Shown here piece by piece: positions 33,698 to 40,605 of a stretch of 64,000 nt of DNA (positions within the stretch are counted from its first letter, which is position 1; the number at the start of each line of letters is the position of its first letter). A program made the translations under genes and the position numbers. This DNA comes from Dactylosporangium fulvum (GTDB lineage Bacteria; Actinomycetota; Actinomycetes; Mycobacteriales; Micromonosporaceae): assembly GCF_025137375.1 (NCBI RefSeq), contig NZ_CP073720.1, forward strand, positions 6,100,501-6,164,500, given 5' to 3'. The notes beneath the pieces were generated by a model. The model searched no databases and was not told where the DNA came from. It worked only from the letters and a program-made list of their open reading frames with translations.

Positions 33698-34960
33698 TCA
33701 CTGATCTCGTATTCCACCCGGGGCGGACCTCCAGGCATCGTAGCGCCACAGCTGCGGCACGGCCCGCGACAGGAACGCCACCGTCAGGACGGTGAGCGCG
33801 CCGCCGATGCCGATGGTCCAGCGGGCGCCGACCGCGGCGCCGGCGAGGCCGTGCAGGACGTTCGCCAGCTGCGGGCCGCCGATCAGGACCACGGTCAGCA
33901 CGCCCTGGACGCGGCCGCGGAGCCGGTCGTCGGCGTACGCCTGGGAGATCGCGTTGCGGAAGGTGCTGAGGACGAAGTTGACCGCCCCGCCCGCGACCAG
34001 CGCCACGACCGCGAGCCGGAGGTCGGTCGCGGCACCGAGGAGCACCACACAACCGCCCCAGGCCATCGCGGCGGAGGCCATGAGCGCGCCGTGGCGCCTC
34101 GCCCGGCTGAACGTCCCCGACAGGAGCCCGGCGGCGAGCACGCCCGCCGGGTACGCCGCGAACAGCACGCCGAGCCCCGCGCCGCCGCCGGGCGGGCCGC
34201 CGTACTGCCGCTCGGCCAGCTCCGGCAGCAGCGCGGTCGGCATCGCGAAGACCATCGCGGCGAGATCGACGGCGAGGACCGCGACGAGCACCCGGCTGCG
34301 GGCGAGGTACCGCAGCCCCGCACCCGGCCCGGCCCGCACGGCGCGCCCGGCGTCCGGCCGCGGAGGCATCGGCGGAAGCAGGGCCACGGCCCACAGCACC
34401 GCGCCGAGCGCGAGGGCGTCGATCAGGTACAGCGGGCCGAGGCCGACGGCCGGGATCAGCACCCCGGCGAGCAGCGGCCCGACGACGGCGCCGGTGTAGC
34501 GGGTCAGCGCGCTGAGGCTGTTGGCCGCGACGAGCAGCTCGGCCGGCATCAGCCGGGGCACCGCGGCGCCCGTTGCCGTCATGGTGACGCCGAAGCTGAC
34601 GCCCTGCACGGCGACCAGGCCCAGCAGAACCGGGACGGAGTCGAGGCGCAGTGCGGTGTTCAGCCACAGCCCGAGGTACGCCACCCCGAGCCCGGCGTTG
34701 CCGAACAGCAGCAGGCGTCCGCGGTCCGTCGCGTCGGCGAGGGCGCCGGACCACAGCGCCGACACGACGAGCGCGCACATCGAGACGGCGGCGGACACCC
34801 CGACGACCGCCGACGATCCGGTCAGGGTGAACAGCTGCGTCGGTACGGCCACGATGCTGAACGACCCGCCGACGGCCGTCACCGCCGAGGCCGTCCACAG
34901 TCGACGGAAGGCGGGGATCCGCAGCGGCCGGCGGTCGACGACGTAGGCACCCAGGTTCAC
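33698..34960 (-). CDS. MFS transporter (EntS-like exporter)
   Basis: A 420-residue membrane protein with 12 predicted helices and the MFS loop-2/3 motif in a variant form (GALADATDRGRLLL). The C-terminal half has LRGRVQGV, typical of the EntS/drug-exporter branch. The substrate is unknown; such proteins export siderophores or antibiotics. The start is a GTG at 34960; GGGGGAAG lies about 17 bases upstream, which is rather far. It stands alone between two sigma/anti-sigma pairs and may belong to either regulon. Confidence 0.85.
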   Translation of the reverse strand: MNLGAYVVDRRPLRIPAFRRLWTASAVTAVGGSFSIVAVPTQLFTLTGSSAVVGVSAAVSMCALVVSALWSGALADATDRGRLLLFGNAGLGVAYLGLWLNTALRLDSVPVLLGLVAVQGVSFGVTMTATGAAVPRLMPAELLVAANSLSALTRYTGAVVGPLLAGVLIPAVGLGPLYLIDALALGAVLWAVALLPPMPPRPDAGRAVRAGPGAGLRYLARSRVLVAVLAVDLAAMVFAMPTALLPELAERQYGGPPGGGAGLGVLFAAYPAGVLAAGLLSGTFSRARRHGALMASAAMAWGGCVVLLGAATDLRLAVVALVAGGAVNFVLSTFRNAISQAYADDRLRGRVQGVLTVVLIGGPQLANVLHGLAGAAVGARWTIGIGGALTVLTVAFLSRAVPQLWRYDAWRSAPGGIRDQ

Positions 34961-35072
34961 GCGCCGATCGTGCGGCTTCCCCCAAGGTCAAGGTCCAGCC
35001 GGTATGGTCCGGCCCTGGCTCGACGTGACGATCCCGGCCGCCGCCGTCCGCCCGCTGCGCCGGTGACGGGCG

Positions 35073-36149
35073 TCAGCCCAGCCAGTCGGTCGTCGCACGC
35101 ATCCTGGTGTCGACCGAACCCGCGACGCGGAGCAGCTGGTCCTCGGGCATCCGCGCGCCGTCGACGCCGGCGATGTAGTTGCAGACGGTCAGCAGGAGAC
35201 GGCCGCCGGGCTGCGGCAGCACGAGGCACTGCCGCGGGTTGCCGCCCCTCGAGCCGTCGTCGATCACCAGCCTGCCCTCGACCCCGCCCACCTCGACGGG
35301 CTTGCCACCGTCGGAGACGGAGGCGGTGGGTCCGAGCGACACCGTCACGTTGTCGGGTGTCGGCTCGGCACTCCTGGCAAGGCTGACGCCCGCCGTCCAC
35401 GACGTCGGGCTGTCGCCGCCGTAGGAGTACGTGTACTCGTCGTGCTCGAACGGCACCCACCCGATCACCAGCGGCTGCACGATCGGATCCCGGTCCGGGC
35501 GCAGGGACGTGGCGATGCGCAGCAGGTCGGCCTGGGACATCACCGAGTTGCTGTAGAGCAGGACCGAGTGGCGCGGATCCGCCGGCCAGCTCAGGCGGGC
35601 GGCCCGGGCGTCGGGCCTCGGGCCTTCGTACGTTCCCGTGACACCGCCGGCCGTGACCGGTGTGCCCGGCTCCAGGTCCGCCGTCGGCATCGTCACCACC
35701 TTGATGAACGGTGCCTCGCCGCCGTTCGCCGGCTTGTTCCACGTCCGGATCACCCTGACACCCGGAATACCGAGGTGGTCCTGGACGACGGCCCGGTCCC
35801 GCTCGCGGAAGCCCGGCGGGACCCAGCCGGGCGCGTAGGACGGCACGAGGCCCGGCGCGATGAACGGCGTCGCGCTGGCCTCCGCGCTGGCCTCCGCGCT
35901 GGCCGACGGCGGCACCTCGCCCGGGATCGGGACCGGGGTCGGCGCCCCGCCGATCCCCGGCCAGGCCAGGAACGCGGCCACCAGGACCGCCACGGCGAGG
36001 ACGGCACCACCGGCGAGACCGGCCCGCCGGCGGCGGGTGCGCCGCGCGGCGAGGGCCGGCAGCGCCCGCCGCATGCGGTCCGGGTCGGGCGCGTGCGCGG
36101 CCCGCCCCTGCTGGGCATCGCGGACGAGCTGCTCGAGTCGGTCGCTCAT
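35073..36149 (-). CDS. Membrane protein coupled to a SigE-type sigma factor (probable anti-sigma)
   Basis: A 358-residue protein with an Arg-rich cytoplasmic N-terminus (about 1-45), one helix (about 46-66), a Ser/Ala/Glu-rich spacer and a large extracytoplasmic domain (about 90-358) with no family I recognise. Its ATG shares one base with the sigma factor's stop (TGATG), the classic layout of a sigma/anti-sigma pair in actinobacteria. It probably holds the sigma factor inactive until a surface signal arrives. No zinc-binding anti-sigma motif is visible. Confidence 0.72.
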   Translation of the reverse strand: MSDRLEQLVRDAQQGRAAHAPDPDRMRRALPALAARRTRRRRAGLAGGAVLAVAVLVAAFLAWPGIGGAPTPVPIPGEVPPSASAEASAEASATPFIAPGLVPSYAPGWVPPGFRERDRAVVQDHLGIPGVRVIRTWNKPANGGEAPFIKVVTMPTADLEPGTPVTAGGVTGTYEGPRPDARAARLSWPADPRHSVLLYSNSVMSQADLLRIATSLRPDRDPIVQPLVIGWVPFEHDEYTYSYGGDSPTSWTAGVSLARSAEPTPDNVTVSLGPTASVSDGGKPVEVGGVEGRLVIDDGSRGGNPRQCLVLPQPGGRLLLTVCNYIAGVDGARMPEDQLLRVAGSVDTRMRATTDWLG

Positions 36150-36649
36150 CACGGCTCTCCCATCTGCACGAGGGCGGAGGGCAGCGCCGCGCGCAGCGTG
36201 GTCATCGCCCGGTCGAGGTGCGTGCGGACCGTGCTGACCCGGCAGCCGAGCAGATCGGCGATCACCTCGACGGGCTGGTCCTCGTAGAACCGCAGTGCGA
36301 TCACCGCGCGCTGGCGGGGCGGCAGGGTGCCGATGACCCGGATGACCGCGTCGTGGTCGTCGTACTGGCCGGTCGGGTCCGACTGCGGTGCGACGAGCCC
36401 TTCCAGCGCCTCGTCGTGGTACAGGAGCCGGGCCTGGCGGCGCCGGCGCCAGGAGAGGAACTCGTTGACGACCATGCGGTGGACGTACAGCTCCGGGGCT
36501 TCCAGCCGCTCGATGCGCGACCACCGCGGCTGGGCGCGGACCAGCACGTTCTGCACGATGTCCTCGGCCAGGTGGGGATCCCAGGTGACGACCGTGGCGT
36601 ACCGCACGAGCGCACCCAGTCGCGTGGCCACGAACTCCTCGAACGTCAC
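36149..36649 (-). CDS. SigE-family (ECF-type) RNA polymerase sigma factor
   Basis: A 166-residue sigma factor with region 2 (about 5-75; HLAEDIVQNVLVRAQPRW) and region 4 (about 105-155; LPPRQRAVIALRFYEDQPVEVIADLLG). The start at GTG 36649 gives the VTFEEFV opening usual in this family; a longer frame to 36811 contains only basic, non-conserved sequence. No strong Shine-Dalgarno site is visible. It is coupled to the membrane partner downstream. This is the second sigma/membrane pair within 4 kb; the two sigma factors are related but not recent duplicates. Confidence 0.85.
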   Translation of the reverse strand: MTFEEFVATRLGALVRYATVVTWDPHLAEDIVQNVLVRAQPRWSRIERLEAPELYVHRMVVNEFLSWRRRRQARLLYHDEALEGLVAPQSDPTGQYDDHDAVIRVIGTLPPRQRAVIALRFYEDQPVEVIADLLGCRVSTVRTHLDRAMTTLRAALPSALVQMGEP

Positions 36650-36917
36650 ACCCAATGAACGCGCGACGCCCGCCGGAACTGCTACATGCCCCCGGCAAGA
36701 TTTTCCCGGCCGGCCGGCGCGCGCCACCGATCTCGATGACGGCCGCTTCGTTCTCGGACGCGCGGACGCCGGCCAGGACCTGCCAGTGGTGGGAGCGCGG
36801 TCGGACACCACCGCCGCTTCCGCGGGTTCCGGCCGGTTTGTGGCCGTGATCGCGATCCGTTCGCGATCACGGGTGCGGCGGCTGGGCCTGGCCGGGGTGG
36901 TGCGGCCGCGGTTCGCA

Positions 36918-37142
36918 GATCACGGAACTTTTGCGGGCCTGGGAGCCTGTCGCGCAATTCGCTGGGACAGCGTTGGCGACCCAACTACGCGCCGATCTTG
37001 GAGTTGTGGCGCCATGAACCTCCGAATTTGTCCGGATTTGTCAAGGACCACAACTCCAAGATCGGCGCGGTTGTCGGGGTTGACGCGCGAGGGATCCGAA
37101 CTGCGCGACAGGCTCCTGGAACCCCGCGAAACGTCCGTGATC
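36918..37142. repeat. Imperfect long inverted-repeat (MITE-like) element
   Basis: Outer arms of about 45 bases run from GATCACGGAAC near 36918 to the mirrored GTCCGTGATC ending near 37142; the best part, GGAGCCTGTCGCGCA then ATTCG or GTTCG, is matched except one base. An inner perfect 22-bp inverted repeat (36988-37009 and 37048-37069, core GATCTTGGAGTTGTGG) encloses a 38-base loop. The whole could fold into a hairpin. No transposase and no clear target duplication were seen. It resembles a small non-autonomous element or a dispersed intergenic repeat. Confidence 0.65.
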
Positions 37143-37350
37143 AGGAAACTGCTTCTCCGCTGGGCAACTGGCGGTGACTGTCGTCGAGGCCCTCGGGCAG
37201 TGCGAGGACCAGCCGCCGTTCCACCCCGCGGCCGTCCTCGCCGATCGGCGGGTGCACGAAACCGGGGAACTGCCGGTGCCGCGCGTCGAACCACTCGCCC
37301 AACGGCCGGCCGGAGCCGGTTGCCCGGGCCGTCGCCGCGGCCCTCCGGCA
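37141..37350 (-). pseudogene. Possible C-terminal gene remnant
   Basis: One minus-strand frame reads like real protein (GRPLGEWFDARHRQFPGF, then ERRLVLALPEGLDDSHRQL) and stops at 37141, inside the edge of the inverted-repeat element. It has no start of its own, because its upstream part would overlap the MFS gene. It may be the tail of a gene lost by rearrangement, or chance. The family is not recognised. Confidence 0.3.
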
Positions 37351-37364
37351 GCTTCTGGCGTGAC

Positions 37365-38597
37365 CTACAGGCCGGGAACGCGCCCGTCCTCGGCGACGGC
37401 GGAGCGGACCTCGCGGTGACGGGTCCGCAGCAGCAGGAACGCCGTCGCGCCGGCCGCGAGGTACAGCATCGCCTGGAGGTTGAGCAGGGGCATGACGCCG
37501 AGCCGGTCGCCCAGCAGGCCGGCCACGAGCATCCCGGCGCCGCTGCTGCCGTCGTAGACCGCGCCGAAGACGCCGAAGACCCGGCCGCGCAGCGCGTCGC
37601 CGGCCTCCTGCTGCAACAGGCTCACCAGGCCGGTGACCATGACCAGGCCGGGCGCGCCGACCAGCACGAACAGCGCGACGTAGACCGGCAGCGCCGTCGT
37701 CGCCGCCGGACCGTTCCACAGCACGACCAGGAGCACGCCGAACCCACCGGCGCCGGCGGCGATGAGGGTGGCCGGGCCGGGCGTGCGGCGCAGGGTGGCC
37801 AGCAGCAGTCCCGCGGCGATCGCGCCGGCCGCCTGGACCCCACGGAGCAGGCCGGTCTCCGCGGCGCCACCGCCGAGCTGCCGGGCCACCCACACCACGA
37901 ACAGCACGGTGAAGACACCCTGGGCGATCCCGGCGAGCACGGCGATCGCCATGCTGACCCGGATGCGGTACGTGCCGAGCGCGCCCTCCGCACCCCGCGG
38001 CGCCTGCCGCGTGGTGGCGGCGGGACCGGCGGCCACACCGGCGATCAGGACCGCGGCGACGACAAACGTGACCAGGTCGACCAGCACGATCACCGGCAGG
38101 CCGCTCACCGCGAGCAGCAGCCCGCCGAGCGGGCCGCCGACGAGCCGGCCCAGGTTCTGGTTGAGCCCGACGAGCGAGTTGGCCGGCACCAGCTGATCCG
38201 CGGGGACCAGCGTGGGCAGCAGGGCGTTCTTCGCCGGGCCGAACAGTGTCAGCATGGCCGCCTCGAAGGCGATGACGGCGTAGAGGACGGGCAGGTCACT
38301 GCGGTCGTTCACGGCCAGCAGCGGCAGCAGCGCGACGGCCTGGGCGACGGTGATGCCGACCAGCAGACGGCGGCGGTCCAGGCGGTCGGCGAGGTAGCCG
38401 GCCACCGGGCCGAGCACGACCGCCGGCGCGAGCTCGACGAGGAACGCCAGCGAGGTCTGCAGGGTCGAGCCGGTCAGCTGGAACACGAGGATCGGCAGGC
38501 TGACGAGCAGCAGCCAGTCGCCGCTGTCCGAGATGAGGCCGGCCAGCCAGAGCCGGCGGAAGTCACGGTGGCGCAGCGGAGCCGGAACCGCCTTCAT
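37365..38597 (-). CDS. MFS transporter controlled by an adjacent ArsR-like regulator
   Basis: A 410-residue permease with 12 helices, the DRLDRRRLL loop-2/3 motif and DALRGRVFGV in the second half. It belongs to the exporter branch of the MFS (EntS/MFS_3-like); the cargo is unknown. The gene overlaps the end of the upstream ArsR-like regulator by 35 bases, so regulator and pump are one operon. By analogy with other such pairs, the regulator releases the operators upstream when a toxic ligand appears and the pump removes it. Confidence 0.87.
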   Translation of the reverse strand: MKAVPAPLRHRDFRRLWLAGLISDSGDWLLLVSLPILVFQLTGSTLQTSLAFLVELAPAVVLGPVAGYLADRLDRRRLLVGITVAQAVALLPLLAVNDRSDLPVLYAVIAFEAAMLTLFGPAKNALLPTLVPADQLVPANSLVGLNQNLGRLVGGPLGGLLLAVSGLPVIVLVDLVTFVVAAVLIAGVAAGPAATTRQAPRGAEGALGTYRIRVSMAIAVLAGIAQGVFTVLFVVWVARQLGGGAAETGLLRGVQAAGAIAAGLLLATLRRTPGPATLIAAGAGGFGVLLVVLWNGPAATTALPVYVALFVLVGAPGLVMVTGLVSLLQQEAGDALRGRVFGVFGAVYDGSSGAGMLVAGLLGDRLGVMPLLNLQAMLYLAAGATAFLLLRTRHREVRSAVAEDGRVPGL

Positions 38598-39177
38598 GGA
38601 GTGTCCCCTCAGCGTCGGTGTGCGGAAAGCCGTGGAACCCGAAGTGCACGAGCGCGGCGGCCTCGGGGCGGTCGGCGCGCGTCGCCGCGATGTACGGCCG
38701 GATCAGCGCGTCGATCCGGTCGCCCAGCTCCCGCAGCTCGGCCGGGGTGAGCCGCAGTGTGTAGACGCCGTACTGGTCGGCGGCCTGCCAGGGCTCGGGG
38801 AGCCGCTCGCGGCGCGCGAGGTGCTCGCGGACGAGCCGCTGGTCGCGCTGGACCGCCAGCGCCGCGATGAGGTTCGCCTGACGGCCCTGCGACGAGTCGG
38901 GCTCGGCGTCCGGCGGCACGGAGAAGCCGGTCACCAGCGCACGCCAGGGCCGCTCCCGGCCGTCGGCCGACGCCTCCGGCGCGACGAGGCCGGCCTTGGC
39001 CAGCGTGCGCAGGTGGTAGCTGCAGTTGGACGGGGTGTCCCCGACGGCCCGGGCGCACTGCGACGCGGTCGCGGGGCTGTGGGACATCAGGTAGATGAGC
39101 AGCTCGTATCGCACCGGGTGGGCGAGCGCCCGCAGCTCCCCCGGCTCGGTGAGTGTCCGCCGCGCCTCGCGCCCCAT
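38563..39177 (-). CDS. ArsR-like winged-helix transcriptional regulator
   Basis: A 204-residue regulator. The N-terminal winged helix (about 10-85) has LAHPVRYELLIYL, SQCARAVGDTPSNCSYHLRTLAKAGLV, the usual HTH_20/ArsR pattern. The rest (about 90-204) is a helical effector or dimer region. No Cys-rich metal site of ArsR proper is evident. Two palindromes with the same core lie immediately upstream (39191-39250), strongly suggesting autoregulation. The ATG at 39177 is only about 14 bases from the first palindrome, so repressor binding would block transcription start. It drives the overlapping MFS gene. Confidence 0.85.
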   Translation of the reverse strand: MGREARRTLTEPGELRALAHPVRYELLIYLMSHSPATASQCARAVGDTPSNCSYHLRTLAKAGLVAPEASADGRERPWRALVTGFSVPPDAEPDSSQGRQANLIAALAVQRDQRLVREHLARRERLPEPWQAADQYGVYTLRLTPAELRELGDRIDALIRPYIAATRADRPEAAALVHFGFHGFPHTDAEGTLHEGGSGSAAPP

Positions 39178-39190
39178 CGCCTAACACCTC

Positions 39191-39217
39191 GCACTCTGAA
39201 AGTGTCTTTCAGAGTGC
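39191..39217. promoter_or_regulatory. Palindromic operator 1 for the ArsR-like regulator
   Basis: A perfect inverted repeat with 12-base arms (GCACTCTGAAAG, 39191-39202 and 39206-39217) and a TGT centre, just upstream of the regulator start. The same GAAAG-TNT-CTTTC core occurs again 30 bases away. Confidence 0.7.
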
Positions 39218-39235
39218 CACACACCCCAGAGATGC

Positions 39236-39248
39236 GAAAGTATCTTTC
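39236..39248. promoter_or_regulatory. Palindromic operator 2 (GAAAG-TAT-CTTTC)
   Basis: Second copy of the operator core, 13 bases, with TAT as centre. Centre-to-centre distance to operator 1 is 38 bases, so dimers on the two sites would sit less than four turns apart and could cooperate. Confidence 0.6.
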
Positions 39249-39249
39249 A

Positions 39250-39661
39250 GGAAATCGACGCTCCCGTACCGGCGCAGGGCCACCCGCCAGCGCAGTGCGG
39301 TCGACGCGGCCGCGACCGGCAACCCGCAGCACACCGACCTGGTCGCTCAGCGCCACCACCGGCACCGCCGCGAGCAGGCCGGCCGGGATCACGGTCTGCA
39401 CCACCGGCCGGCGCGACGAAATGGCAGTTCCGTTCGGCGTGGGACGACCCGGCGGCGCCGGCCGCCCTCCGTGGGCTACGCAAGCCGGCGGGGGCTGGCT
39501 GCTGCGGCCGGGGGACGGGCCTGGCGATCTACGAGCCCGTCTGACCCGCAAGCCGTGGTCCCACCCGACCGCGACGACAGCGGTCCGGCCGGCCCTGGAC
39601 CCGTCCTCTACGTCGACGGCACCGACCTGGTCACGCTGGGCCCGGGCCGCCCGCGCTGACC
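39250..39661. other. About 410 bases without an assignable gene
   Basis: No frame has both a start with ribosome site and recognisable protein. On the minus strand a stretch near 39270-39400 reads like a membrane helix with flanks (LLAAVPVVALSDQVGVLRVAG), which may be a decayed gene end. Nothing else is seen. Confidence 0.4.
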
Positions 39662-39805
39662 CTAACGGCCGGTCGTCCGCTTCTTGCGCTTGGACTTCTT
39701 CGGCCGGCCGTTCTCGTCGAGCTCCACCTCTTCCTTCTCCGGCTTGTCGCCACCGAGGAAGACGTCGTCGTACATCGAGCCGCTCTGATCGTCGTCGAAT
39801 GTCAT
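39662..39805 (-). CDS. Very small charged protein (47 residues)
   Basis: A 47-residue frame with a good ribosome site (GGGGGAG, eight bases before the ATG at 39805). The N-terminal half is acidic (FDDDQSGSMYDDVF), and the C-terminal third is strongly basic (PKKSKRKKRTTGR). No signal peptide, no Cys. The ordered charge pattern and clear start argue for a real gene. I do not recognise it; possibilities are a nucleic-acid- or ribosome-associated peptide or a precursor peptide. It is divergent from the LuxR-like gene. Confidence 0.55.
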   Translation of the reverse strand: MTFDDDQSGSMYDDVFLGGDKPEKEEVELDENGRPKKSKRKKRTTGR

Positions 39806-39996
39806 CGCGCGCTCTCCCCCAGCCGTCGAAGGCACCACCTGTGACGGTAGGTGGCGTTCTCGTTGCCGAGCCATGACCGCTGTGGCACGGTCGCGCCACG
39901 CCCGGCGCGTCTCCCGGCTTGGCGCACATCTGCCAGTCGATGTCTGTTAAGCAGGTTCGAAGGCGTTGACGGACGGCCGGGTGGAAGGTGGCGTGC

Positions 39997-40602
39997 GTGG
40001 GCAGAGTGGCGGTCGTCGACCCGCTGCCGCTGTTCCGCGCCGGCGTCGTCGCGGCGTTGCAGCGCGACGGTCACACCGTTGACACACCGGAGGATCTGCC
40101 CGGCTGGTTGCGCGCCTCCGGTCCGGCGGTCGTGCTGCTGACCGTGCAGACCGCCGAGGACTGGACCGCGCTCGCCGAGGTGGCGGCCCTGGACTCGGCG
40201 CGCGTCGTGGCGGTGCTCGACGAGCTTGACACCAACAGTTCGATCCGGGCGGTCAACGCCGGGGCGTTGTCTGTTGTCCCACGCGCAACGAGCGTCGACG
40301 GCGTGCGCCGGGCCTGTCAGGCGGCGATCGAGGGCGAGTCGACGTTGCCACGTGCGGTTGTCCGGGCGCTAGCGGCGTCCGCGGCGGCGAACAGCGTGCC
40401 CGATGTGGGCCGCCCATCAGAAGAGCAGCTCTCGTGGCTGCGGCAATTGGCCGGCGGTGCGACCGTCAATCAGCTCGCGACCCGGGCGGGCTACTCGGAG
40501 CGGGCGATGTTCCGGCTCTTGAACGGCCTGTACCGGACGATCGGGGTGCGTACCAGGACCGAGGCACTGATGCGCGCGCACGAACGAGGCTGGCTGCGGT
40601 GA
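39997..40602 (+). CDS. LuxR-type (NarL-like) regulator
   Basis: A 201-residue protein with a receiver-like N-terminal domain (VAVVDPLPLFRAGVVAAL, as in NarL-type response regulators) and a C-terminal helix-turn-helix (about 145-200; GATVNQLATRAGYSERAMFRLLNGLYRTIGV). The receiver lacks a clear phospho-Asp at the end of strand 3 (VVLLTVQT), so it is probably not phosphorylated. The GTG at 39997 has GGAAGG eight bases upstream; 39988 is the alternative. It ends three bases from the convergent TIR-STAND gene and may regulate that locus. Confidence 0.78.
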   Translation: MGRVAVVDPLPLFRAGVVAALQRDGHTVDTPEDLPGWLRASGPAVVLLTVQTAEDWTALAEVAALDSARVVAVLDELDTNSSIRAVNAGALSVVPRATSVDGVRRACQAAIEGESTLPRAVVRALAASAAANSVPDVGRPSEEQLSWLRQLAGGATVNQLATRAGYSERAMFRLLNGLYRTIGVRTRTEALMRAHERGWLR

Positions 40603-40605
40603 CCG

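Larger units (their letters stand above)
36650..37364. other. 715-base non-coding region with inverted repeats
   Basis: No intact gene. A palindrome with 12-bp arms (CCGTGATCGCGA, 36844-36855 and 36861-36872) precedes the larger inverted-repeat element at 36918-37142, and both contain GATCACGG. To the right (about 37141-37350) the minus strand retains what may be a gene tail, listed separately. The sigma-factor promoter should lie near 36650-36750. Confidence 0.6.
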
